Source of the DNA: Himantopus leucocephalus
Taxonomy: Eukaryota > Chordata > Aves > Charadriiformes > Recurvirostridae
Assembly: GCA_003993805.1 (NCBI GenBank)
Contig: RSEF01000026.1
Location: 600,315-664,314 of the forward strand
Length of the DNA: 64,000 nucleotides
Direction of reading: 5' to 3'
The notes under the pieces are model-generated. The model did not search any database and was not told the origin of the DNA. It saw only the letters and a list, made by a program, of their open reading frames with translations. The position numbers and the translations under genes are program-made. Within the stretch, counting starts at the first letter, position 1, and every line of letters begins with the position of its first letter. Positions 51,019 to 64,000 of the stretch are shown piece after piece.

Positions 51019-51135
51019 GCCTACAGCACCCAGCATTGCCGGGCAGTCTCCCATCCAAGTACTAACCACAATTGACCCTGCTTAGCTTCTGAGATCAAAT
51101 GAGAGGGCTGTTCTTAGGGTGGTACAGTTACTGGC
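51019..51135 (-). pseudogene. 5S rRNA pseudogene, full length, joined to CR1
   Basis: The reverse complement of vertebrate 5S rRNA is plain along all 117 bp. The 3' end reads 'gcctacagcaccc' from 51019, then 'tctcccatccaagtactaac', then 'gaccctgcttagcttctgag' (the internal control region), then 'agggtggta' and the 5' end '..ctggc' at 51135. Substitutions occur in several stems (for example 'atcaaatgag' where 5S has the complement of CTCGTCTGATC), so it is not expected to be a working rRNA gene. Just after its 3' end, on its own strand, comes a T6 run (complement of 51007-51012), resembling a Pol III terminator or an oligo-U tail, and then the CR1 segment. Confidence 0.9.
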
Positions 51136-54100
51136 CATGTGTCTCCTCCGGCGTGACTCTTCCTACACTTATGTCCTTCGCAATTTCCTCATGTGTATAG
51201 TCACCCCAGGATTAAAGAAGATATATATCTAAACCCAACCTCTCATTCTCTGCCACACCAGCAAAACAGCCAGGAGGCATTAACAATGCAAAGAGGGACC
51301 CCACACCAGCACAACGGTGCAAACATTCAGCTCAGCACTAATTGCTCCTGTGTCAGCCTGTGACAGATGCACCCGGGATCAGCACGGACGTGGGCCCTCG
51401 CTTGCAACAACTCCCTTGTTGTGCGCATGTCGAGGCGATCAATCCCTGCTTTGGAAGGCATCACCCGATCTCGCCCTCAGTGGAGACCCTGCAGCCTGCT
51501 GACAAATCAATAACCTCACGGCGGCCCCTGCGCTGGGAAGGGAAGGGGCTGTGTTTGGGAATGATTAACTACCTTACACCTTCCCTTGCCCCGACCCCAG
51601 CCGTGTGTTTTCCTGGTGCTGTTTGATCTGACCTGACCAAGAGAAAGCCTAGGTGCTCGTTTTGGGAAAAAGCGATGAGGAAAGAATGGGAGAAAAGAAT
51701 GGAAGTACATGGGGTAACACTAGTGCCTGGGAGCTAAGAAAGAAGACTTTAGATGGCAAATGACACAGGGAGTCATGAGCAGGTGGCCATAAATGCTGCA
51801 GCCGGCCACAGCTGTGTCCCACTGCAATGGGAGAGAGCTGAGATGAGTGACCGGGTCTGGTCCATCCCCGCTTGCCTGGGTTATGCAATTCACCGTATCA
51901 GAAGGTGAAATCCACGTTAAGGAACTAGCTGCTGCAACGTGCTATGTCCTGCTGTAAGCTGCTGCAAGCACACCATGTCCCTTCACCAGCTCCCAGCCAA
52001 CACCCAGGGTCAGCTCTAGATCTTTCATCTAGAATTTAAAGTAATTAAGACAATCATTATGTTATAGACTGGAAGAGTCATTCAGAGCCACAGAATAAAA
52101 CCTGCCACTGAGGAGCAAGGTGCTCACGCTGATTAGGTACTCTCCTGATCCTGGCCTGAAATGGGCTGAAACATCTCACGGTGCAAGGCTGGTGGCCACA
52201 GACACAACCGAAATGAGAGCAGGAAAAACTGCGCTGTCCGGGGACATGCAGAGTCCCCTTCTAGTTTCACCCTGTGTCTGCCCTGTTACTGTGTAGGAAT
52301 TTTCCAAACAGGCATCTGGATTTGGTTTTCTGGGCTTCATGAAGGAGCCGTTTGGGAGGGAGAGTCTCTCTCCCATGAAACAGTCAGAGGGGCTCTACAC
52401 TTCTGGAAGGAGCCAGATGTAACACTAGGGTGAAATACACAGGATTGAGGGTGGATATTTCAAACTGAATGAATCTGCAATCAGAGAGGAGGAGGTGAAC
52501 CTGAGTACTGAAAAAATGAAACCTTGGTAAAGCATTGTCCCCATAGCCATGAGATCTGAATATTTCGTGCTAGCTATAGACATACAATCATCAGTTCTCA
52601 CACCCAGATGAGTTTTCTGTGACCTGGGAATGAGGAGGAGTCAAGACCTCACTGAAATCTATGCAGCACAGTGTTGTTGTCAATCTGAGTGCTAGAGAAC
52701 AGTGCATGGAAATCACAGGTAATGTCAAACGCAGACTGGTATTTAGCAAACAGGTACGGGGTTAAGGCTATCGCATTTTTAGGTATTCACCGATCAAGTG
52801 CATGTGCATGCATTATTTGTCCAATACTTGTGAGAAAGAACAGAAAGCAAGAGTGGCATAGTTGTACATTCAAAGAAGGTTCATCCAAAACCCTCGAGAA
52901 CCCCCAGACCCACTGTGCAGCTACAGAGACTTTATCACAAATACTCAGCAAGTCCAGCATTTTCTGAAAGTATCATATTCACTGAATACATGGTACGCAG
53001 CCAAAGTCTGTGTTCCGTGTGCGTTGATAGCATTACCAGACACACAGAAATCCTGGACAAATGTAAAAAAATCTCATACTGCACGCAGAAATAATCTCCA
53101 GCAGGAAAAGAGAATGTGCTCAAGAAAACCTGGATACATGATAGCCCCTTGGACTTATTATTGTTAGTCAGACTAAATCAAACACACTTCAGTCCGCAAT
53201 GAAGATTCTTCTGGGTATCCAGCAACACAAGCTTCTGTGAGACTGGGTTTTTTCTTGTCAGTGCATCAACTATGGGAAGGCACACCAAGGCAAACTCAGC
53301 TGGAAGTGCCAACTGTGTGGTCCCGCTGTCTTGACACCCCCTTTTATGCCGCATGAGAAGCACACTGAAGGTCGGTGAATGAAGCTTTATTGCAGCTGAG
53401 GCAGTACAACAGAACAGCTTTGAGCTGCCCAAGTGGCTGTGTGAAGTCTGACAAAGTAGCATCAAAACCTGATTTTCTCACCAAAGTCTGACAAATATTT
53501 CATGTAGCTGGAGCAGTCCTGGTAAATCCAGATTAGTAGGGATAACACCATTTTGCAGAGCTGAGGTACATGTCAAAAATCCATTTCCCAGTAGCTGTTA
53601 AGACAAATCAGACCAGGTATTTCGTACAGTAAAGTATGTGAAAACCTCAGTTTAAGCTGGACCAGGGCATACTGTAACACCCCAGCCTGGCCTGAGTCCC
53701 AGATTTTATTTGTCAACTAAGCCAAAAAGAGTACTCAGTGCACTCACAAAATGGTACCATCTTAATTTTCTGCTTTTGCAAGGTGTCTGACCCTTCTAGT
53801 TTGATGGTCCTGTAACAATTCTAAAGGAGAATAAAATACTACACTGTGATTCTGTATCATTGACAATTTAGGGTCTGACCCACTGCTAAACTGCATTGGC
53901 AGAGTTGAAAGGATGATTAGAGCATTGTGAGTGTTATTTCAGGGCAGAGCATTTTAAAAGCACGAATCAAATCTTTCAAGCTGCTAAGAGTCCACCTCAA
54001 TAAAACAAACAGGTCCCCTTGAGGAGGTGGTTTAAAAATCATGAGGTTTTTTTTTTAAAAAAATCATTGTGGGCACTTATTTTCCATACAAACGTATGGA

Positions 54101-55931
54101 AAATAAGTTAGGTCAAATTTTTCTCATAAGTTGAAGATCTCCTTAGTAATTCAGAAGAACGGAACCAAACATATGTTTGAATGAACACATGAAATTCTCA
54201 CAGGTTCACCTGAATGCTTAAAATGGGAGGCTTTAAGGAGAAGTAAAAAAAAGGAGAACACTGAAATATTTGTAATACAATCACAGCATGTGGAAGAATG
54301 AAATCCAATTTGGCCTATTTTCTCTTTTATGCTGCAGGAAAAGGATTCCCAAAGCTGAGTTTGCAAAGGTCCGATCAGTCATGCGGTGCTGATACTTTTG
54401 TTTCCAACTGAGACAAGCACAACAGATTTTGAGAAGAAAAAAAGTAACATTTAACTGGTTTTTTTTCCTCCAAAAATAACAAAAGAAACTAAAATATTGT
54501 AGCTATTTTCCTCTTTCCTCTTCCATTAGTAATTTCTATGATGGGTCATGATCACTTCAGATCCCTCTGGGTGTGATCCCTCCCATCTGAGTATGAACGC
54601 CTATGACTGCAGATTTCAGTTCTGCCTGTCTTGGACAACTAGAACTGTCCTGGTCTTTACCAAACAGCTTCGCTTAAGAGACTGTCTGAGCTACAGGCAC
54701 TTTGCGACCAAGGTCATACCCCAGCGAAGATAGGCTAAGCAATTAGCATAGAACAAAGGAGATGAAAAAAACAGAAAGACAAGTTCTTTCAGGTCTCAGA
54801 GCTGACTGGAGCATATTGCAAGAGGCTAGCTGGAATGGGGGGTTTACTAGAAGTTTAATGTTGATTGCATTCTTCAGATATATACCAACTTGATAGCACT
54901 AAGCAAATAGCTTGTGCTTGCTGAACATTAGATTACGTGAAAGCAGAGAAGACTTATTTTTAAAAACCTAATTGCAAAGCTGTGTATACTCCCTGGATGA
55001 CAACCGGCCTAGCCACCGAACTCATGGTTCAACAAAAGATTTCTGTTTCATACTCACAGTGTGCTTATTGAACAGGAGCAGGAGGAACTCGATCCTGCTG
55101 AAGCTTGCTTCTTGATACAGGTACTTGTACATGTGATCACTCCCGACCATCCCTGAAGCCCTAGTCAACCTTCCTCTACTGTGGAGACAGCCAAATTCTC
55201 TAAATACAGACAGCTTAGTACTCTTTTACCTGTTTTGCAGCCACTCGTTACATTTGGCGTAACTCTTTGGAAAAATAAGTCTGTCAATATAATTTGTGGG
55301 TTTTTCCCCTTCCTCCATCTCTGTCCTTCTCTCTTGATCCTCTGATCCTTGCTTTCCGGAGGACTTTTGCCTTTCTTTTCTTTCAGTAATTCTGAGTGTG
55401 CACCCACGCAGGTTTCATTTCCACACCCTGTGTTGAAATGATCACAGTGAAATGGGAAACAGCAATGGCAGCATCCTTAGCAAGCATCAGTTACCATGCC
55501 CTGGAGATCAGTAGGAGTGAGGGGGTTCATCGCTTCCCACCACTCGTTCCAGCTGACTAGACCCAGCCTGACACCACTCCACCATGCTCCCTTCAAAAGT
55601 ATTACTTTTGTTCAGGCTGCTCACAGGGCTGGAGATCCTCGCAGGAAGAGGAAAACATGATCTCTTTTGTTATTGTTCAAAATCGTTTCACATACCCATC
55701 CTGCCGGCAAGAGCTTAGTGAGGGAGGGAGAAGCAATTTCCTGAAACTGATGCCTGTGCTGTCCTTGAAAGGACGGCGTTCCAGTTATCAAACTTTACAC
55801 ACGTACATTACAGCAGACACTTTCCACCCAAGATGTTTGGCAATCTCATTAACATTTCTGTTAATACAACCCTTAGGACACAACACAGGGGTTTTACACT
55901 TCCCATCTAAGCACCATGCCCCTTAAACAGG
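51136..55931. other. Intergenic, nothing firm
   Basis: No gene recognised. A stretch at about 53,170-53,460 has an AATAAA-like and a TATA-like complement but not in LTR order. A palindrome-like 'tttccatacaaacgtatgga' arrangement occurs near 54080-54105. Confidence 0.4.
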
Positions 55932-56005
55932 TGTCCTGGTTTGAGGTAAAACAGGCCGTGGGATGTCCACGGCTTTCCAGATCTGGTCCTTTGGCTTTAA
56001 GTCCT
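55932..56005 (+). repeat. Possible fragment of an ERV LTR start
   Basis: TGTCCTGGTTTGAGG matches the first 14 bases of the LTR at 38077, followed by 'taaaacagg'. No matching 3' end or target duplication was found, so the length and nature are uncertain. Confidence 0.35.
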
Positions 56006-56006
56006 C

Positions 56007-56018
56007 CACGTGACGTCA
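56007..56018 (+). promoter_or_regulatory. Overlapping E-box (CACGTG) and full CRE (TGACGTCA)
   Basis: CACGTGACGTCA contains both palindromic consensus sites overlapped. It lies about 660 bp before the expected alpha-tubulin start of transcription. Function is inferred. Confidence 0.5.
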
Positions 56019-56399
56019 GTAACAGTTGGTACAAGCACTGCTTTGCCTGGTGGATCTGCAATGGAGCCGTCTCCCCCCTCCTCCGAGGGAAAACACGAAG
56101 ATTAGCCCACATCCCACCCTCCCACCCTCAGAGAGGAGCACTCCCACAGGACTCCGCCCGCCTCAGGCCTGGCCCGCCAGTGGGAGCGCTGACCACCGGG
56201 CCCGCCCGCCGCCAGCAGCGGGGCCGCGCCCCTCCGGTGGGCAAAGCTGCTCCGCTCCCCCCTCTCCTTCTCCGCGCCGCCCGCTGGCTCCAGGGACACA
56301 GGGCCAGGGCCCGCCAAGGGACCAGCGAAACCCGCAGCGGGATCGGCGGGCGACCGAGTCTGAAGAGAGAGGCTCCGGCCTCCGTTGGCGGGAAGACTA

Positions 56400-56737
56400 A
56401 GTCCCGCCTCCTCCCCGCCCCTGGTTACGAATCAACCAATAGCTAGCGCGGGAAGGTGAAATTCATATCTGCGATCCAATGGAGCACAGTAGGGTGCATG
56501 CCACGCGGCCGCTGCCCGGCTCCGATTGGGAGAGCGGACGATCGCGACGCGGAGGCACCCAATAGCGCCGCGAGGAGGTTACGCCTCCGAGCGAGGCGTA
56601 GCCAATGTGCAAGGCGCGGGGCGCCAGCCGCACCGCCCCCCTCCGTATATAAGGTGGGCCCGGGAAGGGCGGCCGCTTTCGAGGTGCTGCTCAGACCCGT
56701 TGCGCGTCTGCCGCTCCCAGCGCTGCCCGCCCCAGCC
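56400..56737 (+). promoter_or_regulatory. Alpha-tubulin promoter and 5' UTR: five CCAAT boxes and a TATA box
   Basis: CCAAT boxes are at 56436-56440, 56476-56480, 56525-56529 (inverted), 56559-56563 and 56602-56606, spaced about 35-50 bp. GC boxes lie at about 56403-56420. A TATATAA is at 56646-56652, predicting initiation near 56676-56682 and a 5' UTR of about 60 nt. The whole lies in a CpG island that runs to about 57,200. NF-Y sites upstream of a TATA box are a common arrangement in strongly or cell-cycle expressed genes. Confidence 0.8.

Positions 56738-64000
<7,263 letters not shown>

Noticed and set aside
51131..51147. A 17-bp exact match between the 5' flank of the 5S copy and 58908-58924
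   Set aside because: CTGGCCATGTGTCTCCT occurs at both places, but the neighbouring bases do not align. In a 64-kb window a match of this length is not far beyond chance.
53165..53465. Possible LTR on the minus strand (AATAAAGC and GCATAAAAG complements)
   Set aside because: The poly(A)-like signal precedes the TATA-like one on that strand, and no TG...CA ends or target duplication were found.

Overview
The window reads as nuclear DNA from a bird. Intron-containing vertebrate genes sit among truncated CR1 LINEs, most of them in antisense with the CR1 3' end (atagaatcatagaat-type) at the low-coordinate side, and among solo LTRs of avian endogenous retroviruses. CpG-island promoters and short GC-rich exons suit a gene-dense (micro)chromosomal setting. 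The species cannot be told from the sequence alone.

Layout. 1-11,000 holds no recognisable gene. It has old CR1 pieces (about 266-520, 925-1255, 8805-8960), an A/T-tract repeat block with a change of orientation (about 3455-4330), a solo ERV LTR (6108-6562, minus) and a CR1 tail (about 10517-11085) that abuts the first CpG island. 11,100-34,355 is a complete KLHL12 gene on the plus strand: one probable non-coding exon plus eleven coding exons giving a 565-residue BTB-BACK-Kelch protein. Its introns carry a GC-rich minisatellite (11985-12350) and a CR1 copy (24057-24935). 34,360-38,700 is intergenic, with a CR1 piece and a solo LTR (38077-38706) ending about 550 bp before RABIF. RABIF (MSS4) lies at 39278-39789 in two exons separated by an intron of only 98 bp. 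40,610-55,900 has no recognisable gene but contains a solo LTR with a perfect target-site duplication (47220-47776) and a chimera of a full-length 5S rRNA copy with a CR1 tail (50583-51135). 55,930-61,157 holds the promoter and first two exons of an alpha-tubulin gene, with a TATA box and five CCAAT boxes. Its remaining exons lie beyond the window.

The three genes share no pathway: KLHL12 is a CUL3 adaptor (COPII coat size, Wnt signalling), RABIF is a Rab chaperone/exchange factor, and alpha-tubulin is cytoskeletal. KLHL12 followed by RABIF in the same orientation matches human 1q32.1. The flanking alpha-tubulin, and the absence of ADIPOR1 and KDM5B, are the features of local gene order worth checking. 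I found no undescribed multi-gene system. The least ordinary items are the 5S-CR1 chimera, the A/T-tract repeat block, the alpha-tubulin with unusual residues and a widely spaced gene structure, and the CCAAT array in front of it.
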